Shown here: positions 55,878 through 64,000 of the stretch, in pieces
How the letters are laid out: each line of letters begins with the position of its first letter
Position numbering within the stretch: the stretch's first letter is position 1
Assembly: GCA_030429545.1 (NCBI GenBank)
Contig: JAUIFF010000018.1
Span: 1 to 64,000, forward strand
Length of the DNA: 64,000 nt
Reading direction: 5' to 3'
Origin: Polyangia bacterium
GTDB taxonomy: Bacteria; Myxococcota_A; Polyangia; Nannocystales; Nannocystaceae
The notes under the pieces: model-generated
Seen by the model: only the letters and a program-made list of their open reading frames with translations
Databases searched by the model: none
What the model was told of the DNA's origin: nothing
Program-made: the position numbers and the translations under genes

Positions 55878-56042
55878 TCAGATGTAGAAGTCGATCGTCG
55901 CAACACCTCGAGGCGTTTGCGGCTCCTCTTTTTCAGGTTTCTGTTCAAGCTCGCGGGGATCGACCAGCGGAAGTTCAAGCCGTTGCTCTAACTCGGGACG
56001 CCGCGAACGGGACGGTGGTTGGATCTTCCAGAACAGTTGCAT
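55878..56042 (-). CDS. Small ORF, hypothetical
   Basis: A 54-codon frame encodes MQLFWKIQPPSRSRRPELEQ, then Leu/Glu-rich LPLVDPRELEQKPEKEE, and ends TPRGVATIDFYI. It is charged and protein-like, with only a weak ribosome-binding site (AGG). It lies just upstream of the FHA regulator gene in the same direction. No family was recognised. Confidence 0.42.
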   Translation of the reverse strand: MQLFWKIQPPSRSRRPELEQRLELPLVDPRELEQKPEKEEPQTPRGVATIDFYI

Positions 56043-56429
56043 AAATCGCCTAGCCAATCCGGGGAAGTCGGTCCCCGAGCCGTGTCGCCGCTCTCGACGA
56101 CTCTACGTTGACAAGCTCACATTTACGGATGTCATGCGTGACGATTGCGTTGCGCGAAGGCTCAACCTGTTCGACGAAAGCCGCAGGGCCGAAGAACTCG
56201 CTGCGAGGTTTGTGAGCCATCCTAGTGATCAGCCTAACGCCGATAAACCTCGCTGCAACCCTTCGATTGCCCCTGCGACACAAACAAATCGGACACGTGT
56301 GCCTGCAACTTCCGTTTCGCTACAGCCATAAAATCGCCACCGGCCACGGCGATTTGTCGCCAGCGCGATGCCAAACACTGCAGGAATTTTTATGGCAACA
56401 GGTAGCTACGGAGGGTTCTCGTCGATCGC
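56043..56429. other. Intergenic region
   Basis: About 390 bp between the lipoprotein gene and the small ORF at 55878. I see no convincing coding frame, repeat or terminator; it probably holds the promoter for the small ORF and FHA regulator. Confidence 0.4.
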
Positions 56430-57086
56430 TTAAAAATCGACCACAACCCAACGGGCACCTTCACGCTCGAGATACACGCGTTTTTCGTCACCGAGATCGA
56501 GCATTGCTTCATGGGCGTCCTCGACGATCGGATCGGCTAAATGATCCGCGAGTCGATCTCTCGCTTCGCGAAGTTGTTCGCCGTACTCCCCTTCGGTCCA
56601 CGCGCGCGCCAACATCGGCTCACTCAGACCGATGCGGTAACGCTCAGGAGCGAGTTTTAACAGCACATCCCAGCGCTCCATCCGGCTGGCCCGCACAAGG
56701 GTTCGCAACGCCGCACGCGGTGTTTCCTGGCTATAAAAATCGGTCGGATCCTCGGCAAAAACCCAACCTCGCTCGGTCTCGATAATATCGACAGGCAGGT
56801 CGTTGGCCAGAAAGATCACGGCCGTTGGCTGCACAGAAGTCGGTTTTTCGTAGGCCCTACGCGATTGCTTGCGCAGCTCGTCTGAACCCATCAGGGACTT
56901 GTAGTCGACGAGGTTGCGCGCCCCGGGCAACACGTTTTTGTTGACGTCTTCGGCCTTGCCCTTGCCCACCGCCCGGGCGAGGTCGCGGCTTGCCCGACGC
57001 AGCTGGCGTTGCGAACTCGATGCACATGCAACGAGGCTTGTCGCCATCAACGCAGCCGCGACATACACGCCAACCCGGTGGGTCAC
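56430..57086 (-). CDS. Lipoprotein of unknown function
   Basis: The 218-residue product begins with a GTG start and signal MTHRVGVYVAAALMATSLVAC (lipobox LVAC). The mature part is helical with a C-terminal strand pair (EKRVYLEREGARWVVVDF). The GTG overlaps the fabZ stop by 4 bp, so it is co-translated with fabZ. No family was recognised. Confidence 0.75.
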   Translation of the reverse strand: MTHRVGVYVAAALMATSLVACASSSQRQLRRASRDLARAVGKGKAEDVNKNVLPGARNLVDYKSLMGSDELRKQSRRAYEKPTSVQPTAVIFLANDLPVDIIETERGWVFAEDPTDFYSQETPRAALRTLVRASRMERWDVLLKLAPERYRIGLSEPMLARAWTEGEYGEQLREARDRLADHLADPIVEDAHEAMLDLGDEKRVYLEREGARWVVVDF

Positions 57087-57544
57087 GACGCCGCCTCGGG
57101 CTTTTTGGCAGCTTCTTTGGGCGAGATGATAGCCGTGAACTTGGCCTGGCTTTTGACGGTGTCGCCAACCCGGACCACGCCCTCAAACTTGCCGACGCGA
57201 CCGAGCCGAACCGCCTTGACCTCGATCTCGAGCAACTCTCCCGGGCGCACGGGTTGACGAAACTTGGCCTCCTGAATGCCGATGAATAGGCAATTATCGC
57301 GTTCGCTATCGAACTTCCCGAGCTGACCAACAAGCAACACCGCGGCCTGGGCCATGGCCTCGACCTGGACGACACCGGGCAAAATCGGATTGCCCGGAAA
57401 GTGGCCCTGAAGGACAGGCTCGCACGAGGACACTGCCTTGTGGGCAATGATCGTCTCCCCCTCGATCGACACCACCCGGTCGATAAACAAAAATGGGGGC
57501 CGGTGCGGGAGGATGTCCTGGACAGCGATCGCGTCGAGTAGCAT
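57083..57544 (-). CDS. fabZ: 3-hydroxyacyl-ACP dehydratase FabZ
   Basis: The 153-residue hotdog-fold protein has ILPHRPPFLFIDRV and the catalytic His/Glu motif GHFPGNPILPGVVQVEAMAQ. It dehydrates 3-hydroxyacyl-ACP in fatty-acid synthesis. The start at ATG 57544 is internal to a longer frame but fits the family. It follows the skp genes, as in the usual bamA-skp-lpxD-fabZ cluster, but lpxD is missing here. Confidence 0.94.
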   Translation of the reverse strand: MLLDAIAVQDILPHRPPFLFIDRVVSIEGETIIAHKAVSSCEPVLQGHFPGNPILPGVVQVEAMAQAAVLLVGQLGKFDSERDNCLFIGIQEAKFRQPVRPGELLEIEVKAVRLGRVGKFEGVVRVGDTVKSQAKFTAIISPKEAAKKPEAAS

Positions 57545-57612
57545 GGAGACGCGGAGAATAGCAGCTGTTCGCAGGCTCGGCGAAAACCCCAAAAGGCTGC
57601 CGCGAAGCCACG

Positions 57613-57639
57613 AAAAAACCCGCGAAAGCTCGCGGGTTT
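57613..57639 (-). terminator. Intrinsic terminator after the skp genes
   Basis: AAACCCGCGA pairs with TCGCGGGTTT around AAGC. Reading leftward, the T run TTTTTT follows the stem. It separates the skp genes from fabZ, which therefore needs its own promoter in 57545-57612. Confidence 0.82.
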
Positions 57640-57810
57640 GAACGGTCTAGCAGCCCATGGTGTTTTTTCGCGTGTCGTCTCGCGGCGAAGATTTTGTCGA
57701 GTTTGGGGTTTTTAGGATTCGCAGCTTTAATGGCTGGAAGATTCACGGAGCCCAAGCGCAAGTGAGCAAGCCGGCGCGCCGAGAACATCCACGGTTGCTA
57801 GCTCGCGGCT

Positions 57811-58359
57811 TTACTTGTGGGTCTTGTCGTAGCGGCGAACAACCGTGCTGGTGATATCGAGCCCAGCCTTGCGGTAGATCATGTTGTTCGCGTCTTCGAC
57901 GAGCACGAGGTCGAGCCCCATCTCACCGGCGATCTTGTCGACGACTTTTTGGCACTTGGTGTAGATGTCCTGGAGAATCCGGGCTTCCTGCTCGGCGAGC
58001 TCCTGCTGCGACACCATGTAGACCTGCTGCAGCTCCATCGCCTCACGCTGCAATTTTTCTTGTGCCTGCATCAATTGCTGGCCCTTGAGGTTTTTGAGCT
58101 TGGCCTGGTCGGCCTCTAACTTGCGGCGTTTTTTGTCGAGCTTGGTTTGCTTGGCCTTGCTGGCAGCCTCGAGTTTTTTGCGAGCAGCCTTGCCCTGCTT
58201 GGTTTGGTTGAGAACACTTTGCATGTTGACAACCGCGACCTTGCGAACCTGCGGGACAGCGGCCTGGGCTGGCGCACTGGCGACCAGCGCGACTCCACCG
58301 AAAGCCATTGTAGATGCAATGAGGCTGGGCAACAGACGGGAACGGAGTTGGGAAATCAT
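57811..58359 (-). CDS. skp: OmpH/Skp-family periplasmic chaperone, copy 2
   Basis: The 182-residue protein has a signal peptide ending SAPAQA and begins its mature part with VRKVAVVNMQSVLNQTKQGK, the Skp/OmpH start. A long Lys/Ala/Gln-rich coiled coil and a C-terminal strand region (LDLVLVEDANNMIYRKAGLDIT) follow. ATG 58359 is preceded by GAGGAG and is chosen over a GTG at 58374. It lies 15 bp after the first skp gene. Confidence 0.87.
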   Translation of the reverse strand: MISQLRSRLLPSLIASTMAFGGVALVASAPAQAAVPQVRKVAVVNMQSVLNQTKQGKAARKKLEAASKAKQTKLDKKRRKLEADQAKLKNLKGQQLMQAQEKLQREAMELQQVYMVSQQELAEQEARILQDIYTKCQKVVDKIAGEMGLDLVLVEDANNMIYRKAGLDITSTVVRRYDKTHK

Positions 58360-58374
58360 CGGGTTGCTCCTCAC

Positions 58375-58917
58375 TTATTTATGTTTTTTGTCGTAGGCGA
58401 CAATGACGCGGTTGGTGATGTCGAGTTTGGGGCTGGCGTGGACCACAGTATCGGGGGAGCGCACGAGCACGATTTGCAGGCCCTCCTCGGCAGCGATCTT
58501 GGCGACGATAGCCTTGGTGTTTTTGTAGACTTTTTCGACCAGCATGCCCTCTTCGCGCGCTAGCCGTTCTTGCAGCTCCATGTACAGTTGCTGAAGTTCC
58601 TGATCTTTGATCATCAGCTCCTGCTGGCGCTTTTGCAGTTCGCCGGCCGAGAGCATCGCGGCCTTAGCGCGAAGGTCCTCGGCCTTCTTTTGCAACTCCT
58701 TGGTCTTGCGATCGAGCTTGGCTTGGCTCTTCGTAAACGACTTTTCGAGTTTCTTTTTGGACTTGTTTCCCTGGGTCGTCTCTAGCAAAACACGTTGGAC
58801 TTCGACGACAGCCACCTTTTTGAAGGCTTCGACGTCGGCTGCCACCGCGGACTGCGGGAGGCTTTGCACAAGCGTGCAAGCCAGGGCACACACAACAGAA
58901 AGGGCAATTCGGCGCAT
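58375..58917 (-). CDS. skp: OmpH/Skp-family periplasmic chaperone, copy 1
   Basis: The 180-residue protein has a signal peptide (ALACTLVQSLPQSAVAA) and then KVAVVEVQRVLLETTQGNKSKKKL, a coiled coil rich in Lys/Glu/Gln, and LQIVLVRSPDTVVHASPKLDIT at the end. Skp holds unfolded outer-membrane proteins for BamA. The two copies share layout but differ in sequence by more than a recent duplication would, so they are likely specialised. Confidence 0.87.
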   Translation of the reverse strand: MRRIALSVVCALACTLVQSLPQSAVAADVEAFKKVAVVEVQRVLLETTQGNKSKKKLEKSFTKSQAKLDRKTKELQKKAEDLRAKAAMLSAGELQKRQQELMIKDQELQQLYMELQERLAREEGMLVEKVYKNTKAIVAKIAAEEGLQIVLVRSPDTVVHASPKLDITNRVIVAYDKKHK

Positions 58918-59891
58918 AACGGAATCGGTCGGACCTTAGCTTTCGCTGCCACAGGCGGCAACTCGCACACTGACGCGGCGAGCTGACCGCCATTCACAAA
59001 CAGAACAGTATCTTTGGCTGCTAACGACCCCTTTGTGCAGCCTGGATTCAATTCTCGCACGGGTTGGCGAGCTTGTTTTGCTGGGGGTCACTTTGGAGAA
59101 GACTCACCCCAAACCGTCGTGATTCCCACTCATGCGGCAAATCTAGGCAGAGAACAACCTGTTCAGTGAGCCGATGGGGATATCGCCGTCCATTCGGCAC
59201 GGCATAGGAAAGTGCGTCGGCATGGGCGTTGTCGATGAGCAACTCAAGCAATCTCGGCAAGCTTCACGGGTCCTGCCGCGAGGGCCGGCTTGTCCGGTCA
59301 CCACTTCGAGCCTCCGGGAGCACACCATGCTTACTTGTTGTATCACCACGTAGGCCTACAGAGGCTCACTTGTTGAAGCTGCTCCACGTCGGTGGCGGCC
59401 TCCGGTCGAAGTCGGGGACCCCCCGCGTCACCCGTTTTGCGTCGCCCGTACTTTTTCTCGGTTTGGACTGTGGGCGTCACTTCCCTAGCGTGGGCACGGG
59501 CCTGCGTTGTCTTTGAGTAAGCCAAGCAACCTGACTCTCCAAGGACCACATCCTGCCACGAGGGCCCGCTTGTCCGGTCACCACTTCGAGCCTCCGGGAG
59601 CACACCATGCTTACTTGTTGTATCACCAAGTATATCTACACAGGCCGGCTTGTTGAAAATGCTCCACGTCGGTGGCGGCCTCCGGTCAAAGTCGGGGACC
59701 CCCCGTGTCACCCGTTTTGCGTCGCCCGTACTTTTTCTTGGTTTGGACTGTGCTGCGCTGAAACTCTGCGTTGTCGGTGAGCAAGCGCGTGGCCTGCGTT
59801 ATCTAAGCAAGCCAAGCACCCTGGCTTCGGCAAGGCTTCACGGGGCCTGCCGCGCAGTCGACGGGTACGCGAGCAACCGTGGCTCGTCGGG
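58918..59891. other. Long intergenic region between bamA and skp
   Basis: This 970-bp gap is occupied mainly by the 280-bp-period repeat (59271-59855). The first 350 bp next to skp show no recognisable gene and presumably carry the skp promoter. Genes are otherwise tightly packed here, so the length is unusual. Confidence 0.6.
59271..59855. repeat. Direct repeat with 280-bp period between skp and bamA
   Basis: Copy 1 (59271-59472) and copy 2 (59551-59752) are about 202 bp each with few differences, sharing CGCTTGTCCGGTCACCACTT-like and CGGGAGCACACCATGCTTAC-like blocks. A further partial copy of the start (GGCAAGGCTTCACGGGGCCT) is at about 59827-59855. The intervening CAAGCCAAGCA...CTGACT blocks also recur. 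No reading frame is conserved between copies. It lies just past the bamA stop, where it may act as a transcription end or regulatory region. Confidence 0.9.
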
Positions 59892-62489
59892 CTAGAACGA
59901 GTTGCCGACGTTGAACTCGAACACGATTGGGTCTTCGCCCAGCGGGACGTATTCGGTGGCGGCCTGGCGGTCGAGCGGGATGCCCCACTCAAAGCGCAGC
60001 GGGCCGATTGGCGATTGCCAGCGGAAGCCAAAGCCCATGGAGACGCGCAGGTCTTGGAAGCGGAAGCCTGTGCACGGGTCGGCCTTGGGTAGCTGCACGG
60101 GGTCGGGCTCGTTGCAGTAGACGGGCTCGGTGTTGAAGGCGTTACCTGTGTCGAAGAACAGCACGCCCTTGATCTGTGCGGGCGGGATCATCATGAACTC
60201 GAGCTCGACGTTGAGCGAGGTCAGCAAGTTGCCGCCGATTTCGTAGGCGATGAGTTGGGCGGTCGGGTCGGGCGAGCGCTGGACCTTGATCTTGGGGCCC
60301 AAGCTGCGCAGGCGATAGCCGCGGATCATGCCGGCACCGAAGATGCCGCCTGGGAAGTAGCGCTCAAAGATCGGCACGCCCCTGGCCTCGGGCCCGTGGA
60401 CAAACCCAACTTGCAGCTGTGACTTGAACACCAGCCAGGCGCGGAAGGCCTGCTTGCTGCGGATGATCGGGAAGTACATCCGACCGGTGAAGTGGTAGCG
60501 GTTGAACCGGTTTTGCGAACCGACGTACTTGCTGGCGAACTCCATCCGCAACTCGTGCCGCTGCCCCCGGGTTGGGAACAGGTAGTTGTCGGTGGTGTCG
60601 TAGTTCAGCCGCGTCACGATCGACGAGGTGATGCCGTTGGAGAACAGGTTGGAGATCAGCGCCTGGACCGGGATGTTTGAAAGGACACCTGGCGAGAAAA
60701 TCCCACCCAGGTTGCCGCCCGAGCCAAACCCGACGGTGACGTACTCGAGCGAGTAGCCGACAAATGCCACCAGGTTGCGCAGCCGCGGGATCGGATAACC
60801 CCAGCTCACGCGAAAACCGGTGCTTCCGCGGTTGAAGCTCGGGAAAATGTTTTGCGAGTTGTAGACGTTGAAGATGAACTGCCAACGGCTGTCGAGGAAG
60901 TAGCGGGTGAAGTACGAGAGGTTGAACAACCGCCGCAAACTCGACAACTGGGCCTGGAACGTGACGGTCGAGCCGCGGCCGAGGAAGTTGTCGTACTGCA
61001 CCTGGGCCTGCAACACGAAGTTTTCGATGGTCGAAAAGCCGGCACCGACTTGGAACGTACCGGTGAGCCGCTCGGTGACCTCGACATTGAGGACGATCTT
61101 GTTGTCGGCCGTCCCCGGTGCCGTCGAAATCGTGACATCCGAGAAGTAGCCCACACGCAACACGTTGAACTCAGAAACCTCTTTGCCTGTCTCGGAGTAC
61201 AGGTCACCTTCGTTGAGGGTGAGCTCGCGGCGAATGACCTTGTCGGCGGTTTTGTCGTTGCCGAGGATGTTGATCCGCTCGATGTAGACCAGCTCGCCCT
61301 TGCCGACCTCGAGCGTCATGTAGAGCTTGAGGTTTTCCTTGTCCTGGCGGGCGTCGGGGATGACGTTGACATTTGCATAGCCAACATCTTTGTAGCGGCG
61401 CTCGATGTCCTGAATGATCTTTTGGACGGTGCCCATCGAGGCGACATCGTCCTCGCGCAGCAGCGGGGTGATCGACTCGCTGAGCTGTTTTTCGGTAAAC
61501 AGCGGCTCTTCGCCCCGGGGCAACACCTCGCGCGCACGGATCCGGCCAATCGTGTACTGCGGGCCCTCTTCGACCGGAATCGTGAGGTAGACAAACCGTC
61601 GGTCGGGGCTCAGCGAAAGCTCCGGGTCTTTGACGTTGAAATCGAGGTGGCCCTTGTCGTTGTAAAACGATTTGAGCAGCTGGACGTCGGCGGCAAATGC
61701 CTCGCGGTTGAACACGCCACCGGCCCGTTTGGTGATCAGGCTGAGGTAGCCGCCCACCCGGGTTTGCATGTAGCGGGCGAGCTCTTTGTCGCTGAAGGCT
61801 TCGTTGCCGACAAACGTGATCTTGCGAACGATGACCTCGGCGGCCTCGCGGATGACAAACACGACATCGGTTTGGCCGGGGGAGTCGGGCACCGGTTGGA
61901 GTGCGTACGAGACGTCGGCCAAAAAGAAGCCATCTTGTACATACAACTCGCGCACCTTTTCGACGTTGGCCTTGACATCGCCCAGGTCGAGGATCGCGTT
62001 TTTTTCGAGGTCCAATACCTCGTTGATGTCGTCGAGCTTTTTCTTGTCGTTGCCCTGGACAATGATCTTGCGGATCGTCGGCCGCTCCTTGACCGTGTAG
62101 GTCAGGACCACGCCGTTGGGAGCCAGGGCCCCGGAAACCGTGACATCCGAGAACTTGCCCATCGCCCACAACCGGCGGACATCGACCGCGAGGGCGTTGC
62201 CGTTGACGAGTTCGCCGGCGGCACTCTCGAGCTCGAGCAACATGGCTTCGGACTCGACCCGGCGGTTGCCCTCGAATCGAATTTCGGCGATCGGCTGGCC
62301 GTAGACATCTCCGGGGACCTCGGCCAGCAAAATGGCCCGCTGCATCGCCTCGTGCTGGAGTTGGGAAAACTCGGCGGCGGCCTGGTTGCTCGGCAACAAC
62401 AGGCCGAGCAAACACATGATCATACAAAGACACTGGGCCGCGCGCCTGCGGACCCCGGAGTGCGAGATGTTGTTCGACGGCCGTGTCAC
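59892..62489 (-). CDS. bamA: Outer-membrane assembly factor BamA
   Basis: The 865-residue protein has a signal peptide ending AAAEF, five POTRA-like repeats (IAEIRFEGNRRVE, IRKIIVQGNDKKK, VRKITFVGNEAFS, and two more), and a 16-strand Omp85 barrel with the MIRGYRL motif (usually VRGF/Y) and C-terminal NVGNSF. A loop near the end contains two Cys (YCNEPDPVQLPKADPC). GTG 62489, 8 bp after the lolD stop, gives a signal peptide with a basic N-region; ATG 62423 would lack charge. It inserts outer-membrane proteins. Confidence 0.94.
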   Translation of the reverse strand: MTRPSNNISHSGVRRRAAQCLCMIMCLLGLLLPSNQAAAEFSQLQHEAMQRAILLAEVPGDVYGQPIAEIRFEGNRRVESEAMLLELESAAGELVNGNALAVDVRRLWAMGKFSDVTVSGALAPNGVVLTYTVKERPTIRKIIVQGNDKKKLDDINEVLDLEKNAILDLGDVKANVEKVRELYVQDGFFLADVSYALQPVPDSPGQTDVVFVIREAAEVIVRKITFVGNEAFSDKELARYMQTRVGGYLSLITKRAGGVFNREAFAADVQLLKSFYNDKGHLDFNVKDPELSLSPDRRFVYLTIPVEEGPQYTIGRIRAREVLPRGEEPLFTEKQLSESITPLLREDDVASMGTVQKIIQDIERRYKDVGYANVNVIPDARQDKENLKLYMTLEVGKGELVYIERINILGNDKTADKVIRRELTLNEGDLYSETGKEVSEFNVLRVGYFSDVTISTAPGTADNKIVLNVEVTERLTGTFQVGAGFSTIENFVLQAQVQYDNFLGRGSTVTFQAQLSSLRRLFNLSYFTRYFLDSRWQFIFNVYNSQNIFPSFNRGSTGFRVSWGYPIPRLRNLVAFVGYSLEYVTVGFGSGGNLGGIFSPGVLSNIPVQALISNLFSNGITSSIVTRLNYDTTDNYLFPTRGQRHELRMEFASKYVGSQNRFNRYHFTGRMYFPIIRSKQAFRAWLVFKSQLQVGFVHGPEARGVPIFERYFPGGIFGAGMIRGYRLRSLGPKIKVQRSPDPTAQLIAYEIGGNLLTSLNVELEFMMIPPAQIKGVLFFDTGNAFNTEPVYCNEPDPVQLPKADPCTGFRFQDLRVSMGFGFRWQSPIGPLRFEWGIPLDRQAATEYVPLGEDPIVFEFNVGNSF

Positions 62490-62496
62490 GGAGGGC

Positions 62497-63231
62497 TTAC
62501 GTAGACCGCTTGGGGCCATCCTTGTCTGCGAGTTCTTCGACCAGGCGGCCGTCTTCCATGCGGATCCGGCGCGGCATTTTCCAGGCCAACTCCATGTTGT
62601 GAGTGACAACTAGGAGCGTGAGCCCGTATTCCGCGTTGAGCCGAAACAGCAACTCGTGGACTTCTTCACTCGTTCGGGTATCGAGGTTGCCGGTCGGTTC
62701 GTCGGCGAGCAGCAATTGCGGACGCATGACCAGCGCACGGGCAATCGCCACGCGTTGCTGCTCACCGCCCGAAAGCTCGCCAGGCCGGTGGTTGAGCCGG
62801 TGTGAGAGCCCGACAGCGTTGAGCATTTCACTTGCCTGCTCACGCGCCGTGGCCGTGGGCACACGCCCGATCAGCGCTGGCATCATCGCGTTTTCGAGGG
62901 CCGAAAACTCCGCTAGCAGGTGGTGAAACTGAAACACGAAGCCGATCGACTGGTTGCGAAACCGGGCCAACTCAGGCGGCGCCAACTGGGTGATATCGGT
63001 GCCGTTGAACAGGATCTCGCCGCGGGTCGGGAGGTCCAACGTGCCCAGGCAATGCAACAGGGTCGACTTACCGGCCCCCGAAGCGCCAATGATGGTGACC
63101 ATCTCGCCCTTGTGCAGGGTGAGATCGACATCCCGCAGCACCCGCAAGACCCGGGCACCGTGGGTGAACTCCTTGTGCATGTGATTCACCTGCACAAGCA
63201 CAGGAGTATCTGGGGTCGCGGCTTTACTCAT
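62497..63231 (-). CDS. lolD: Lipoprotein-release ABC ATPase LolD
   Basis: The 244-residue protein has Walker [11 protein letters not shown]-loop QFHHLL, signature [15 protein letters not shown], Walker [13 protein letters not shown] and H-loop THNMEL, matching LolD/MacB-type ATPases. ATG 63231 (MSKAATPDT) is preferred over an upstream frame start. With the LolC/E-like permease just upstream and bamA just downstream, it forms an envelope-biogenesis operon. Confidence 0.92.
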   Translation of the reverse strand: MSKAATPDTPVLVQVNHMHKEFTHGARVLRVLRDVDLTLHKGEMVTIIGASGAGKSTLLHCLGTLDLPTRGEILFNGTDITQLAPPELARFRNQSIGFVFQFHHLLAEFSALENAMMPALIGRVPTATAREQASEMLNAVGLSHRLNHRPGELSGGEQQRVAIARALVMRPQLLLADEPTGNLDTRTSEEVHELLFRLNAEYGLTLLVVTHNMELAWKMPRRIRMEDGRLVEELADKDGPKRST

Positions 63232-63324
63232 TCGGGCTCGAAAAAAGTCGCGCCACACTATGATGGGGCCCCTACCCTGTCAACGCCGGCGGACCGCTGT
63301 TAGCAGGGCTGCAGGGCAGTCGAC

Positions 63325-64000
63325 TCACAACTCACTGGACCGCAGGACATCGACCGGAGCTAGCGCACCTGCCACACGAGCTGGGTAAAGACTCGAGATC
63401 CAAACAATCACGATGGCTGCCACAGCCACACCCACGACCTCGAGTGCATGGACCTCGACCGGGAGCTTCTCCATATAAAAGACGCCCTCATCGATCGGCA
63501 GTCCGGTTTTTGCCAACACTGCGCAGATGACGAGTCCCACGCTCACGCCTGCGAGTGAGCCCAAAACCCCGAGCAGCAGTCCCTCGCCGACAAACACGCG
63601 GGTCACCGACTGATCGTCGCAACCCATGGTCTTGAGGATGGCGATCTCACGGGCACGGTCGAGGACCGCCATCAGGTTACTGGCGAGGATGCCGAAGGCC
63701 GCCACCACAATGACAAACAGTAGGGCGATGGCCATCGCCAACCGCTCGAGCATCATCGCGGTAAATAAATTGCGATTGAGGGTGCGGTAATCGCGGGCTT
63801 CGAGGTCTTGCCGACCGTGCGCCGCCAGGATGGTTTGGACCCGGCCATGGACCCGATCGATCGCCTCAAAGTTGTCGACCCGAATGGCAATCGCCGTCAC
63901 CTTGGGCCCGCTGCGCAGCAGCCGTTGCGCCAGGTCCAGCGGCAAGTACACACGCTCTGAGTCGAGTTCGTAGACCCCCGAGTAGTACACACCGGAGATC
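63325..64000 (-). CDS. Lipoprotein-releasing permease LolC/LolE family, 5'-truncated by the window
   Basis: About 225 residues of the C-terminal half are present, ending SSLYPARVAGALAPVDVLRSSEL. They include three membrane segments and the FtsX-family element AILKTMGCDDQSVTRVFVGEGLLLGVLGS. Upstream is open to the window edge, so the gene continues beyond 64000. It pairs with lolD 93 bp downstream and extracts lipoproteins from the inner membrane; LolC versus LolE cannot be told from this part. Confidence 0.9.
   Translation of the reverse strand, partial: ISGVYYSGVYELDSERVYLPLDLAQRLLRSGPKVTAIAIRVDNFEAIDRVHGRVQTILAAHGRQDLEARDYRTLNRNLFTAMMLERLAMAIALLFVIVVAAFGILASNLMAVLDRAREIAILKTMGCDDQSVTRVFVGEGLLLGVLGSLAGVSVGLVICAVLAKTGLPIDEGVFYMEKLPVEVHALEVVGVAVAAIVIVWISSLYPARVAGALAPVDVLRSSEL

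Noticed and set aside
60852-62504. 550-codon frame on the plus strand
   Set aside because: Antisense to bamA POTRA and barrel regions; BamA motifs are unmistakable on the other strand.

Overview
The window is a GC-rich (roughly 63% by eye), densely coded chromosomal segment with 53 genes that I support. The gene content points to a myxobacterium, probably of the Nannocystis/Plesiocystis/Enhygromyxa type. The signs are two membrane-anchored Hanks-type Ser/Thr kinases plus a pseudokinase, many lipoproteins with Ser/Thr-rich linkers and Cys-rich modules, a VWA lipoprotein, a PilZ protein, an FHA-linked AAA+ regulator and a Gld-like ABC system. This assignment is inference from gene content. I saw no rRNA, tRNA, CRISPR, prophage or insertion sequence.

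Layout. 0-8 kb: ccmH, a lipoprotein, a lysine-tailed peroxiredoxin with a GFA-type zinc protein, a yfgM-bamB-like pair, a beta-barrel protein and a VWA lipoprotein. 8-13 kb: GTPases der, era and rsgA, with a PilZ gene. 13-19 kb: two Ser/Thr kinases divergent from hutH. 19-26 kb: secreted or lipid-anchored proteins, including a tandem pair of paralogues and one gene with an in-frame amber stop. 26-31 kb: tmk, a TolA-like low-complexity membrane protein and a pseudokinase. 31-36 kb: yicC-gmk-spoT operon. 36-41 kb: a PAS-STAS protein, a solute-binding lipoprotein and another lipoprotein. 41-47 kb: a GldA / GldFG-fusion / DUF4340 operon. 47-54 kb: nnr and the c-di-AMP operon folP-cdaA-cdaR-glmM. 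54-58 kb: an FHA AAA+ regulator, a lipoprotein and fabZ. 58-64 kb: an envelope-biogenesis run lolE-lolD-bamA-skp-skp in which the lpx genes usually found here are missing.

Two DNA-level signals stand out. First, a 10-bp palindromic core TGYANNTRCA (often extended to TTGYANNTRCAA) occurs 41 times by my manual count, against about two expected by chance. It lies mostly inside genes and almost always in the same reading phase, using codons otherwise rare in this genome. It behaves like a highly iterated, selected DNA site. Second, several gene ends have been locally duplicated into neighbouring intergenic DNA: after rsgA (seven units with terminator hairpins), between hutH and its convergent neighbour (three units), after tmk, after the DUF4340 gene, and a 280-bp direct repeat beyond bamA.

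Other points of interest are a histone-H1-like tail fused to a Bcp peroxiredoxin, a long RelA/SpoT protein with a degenerate synthetase domain but intact hydrolase motifs, and an AAA+ activator that lacks the GAFTGA loop.
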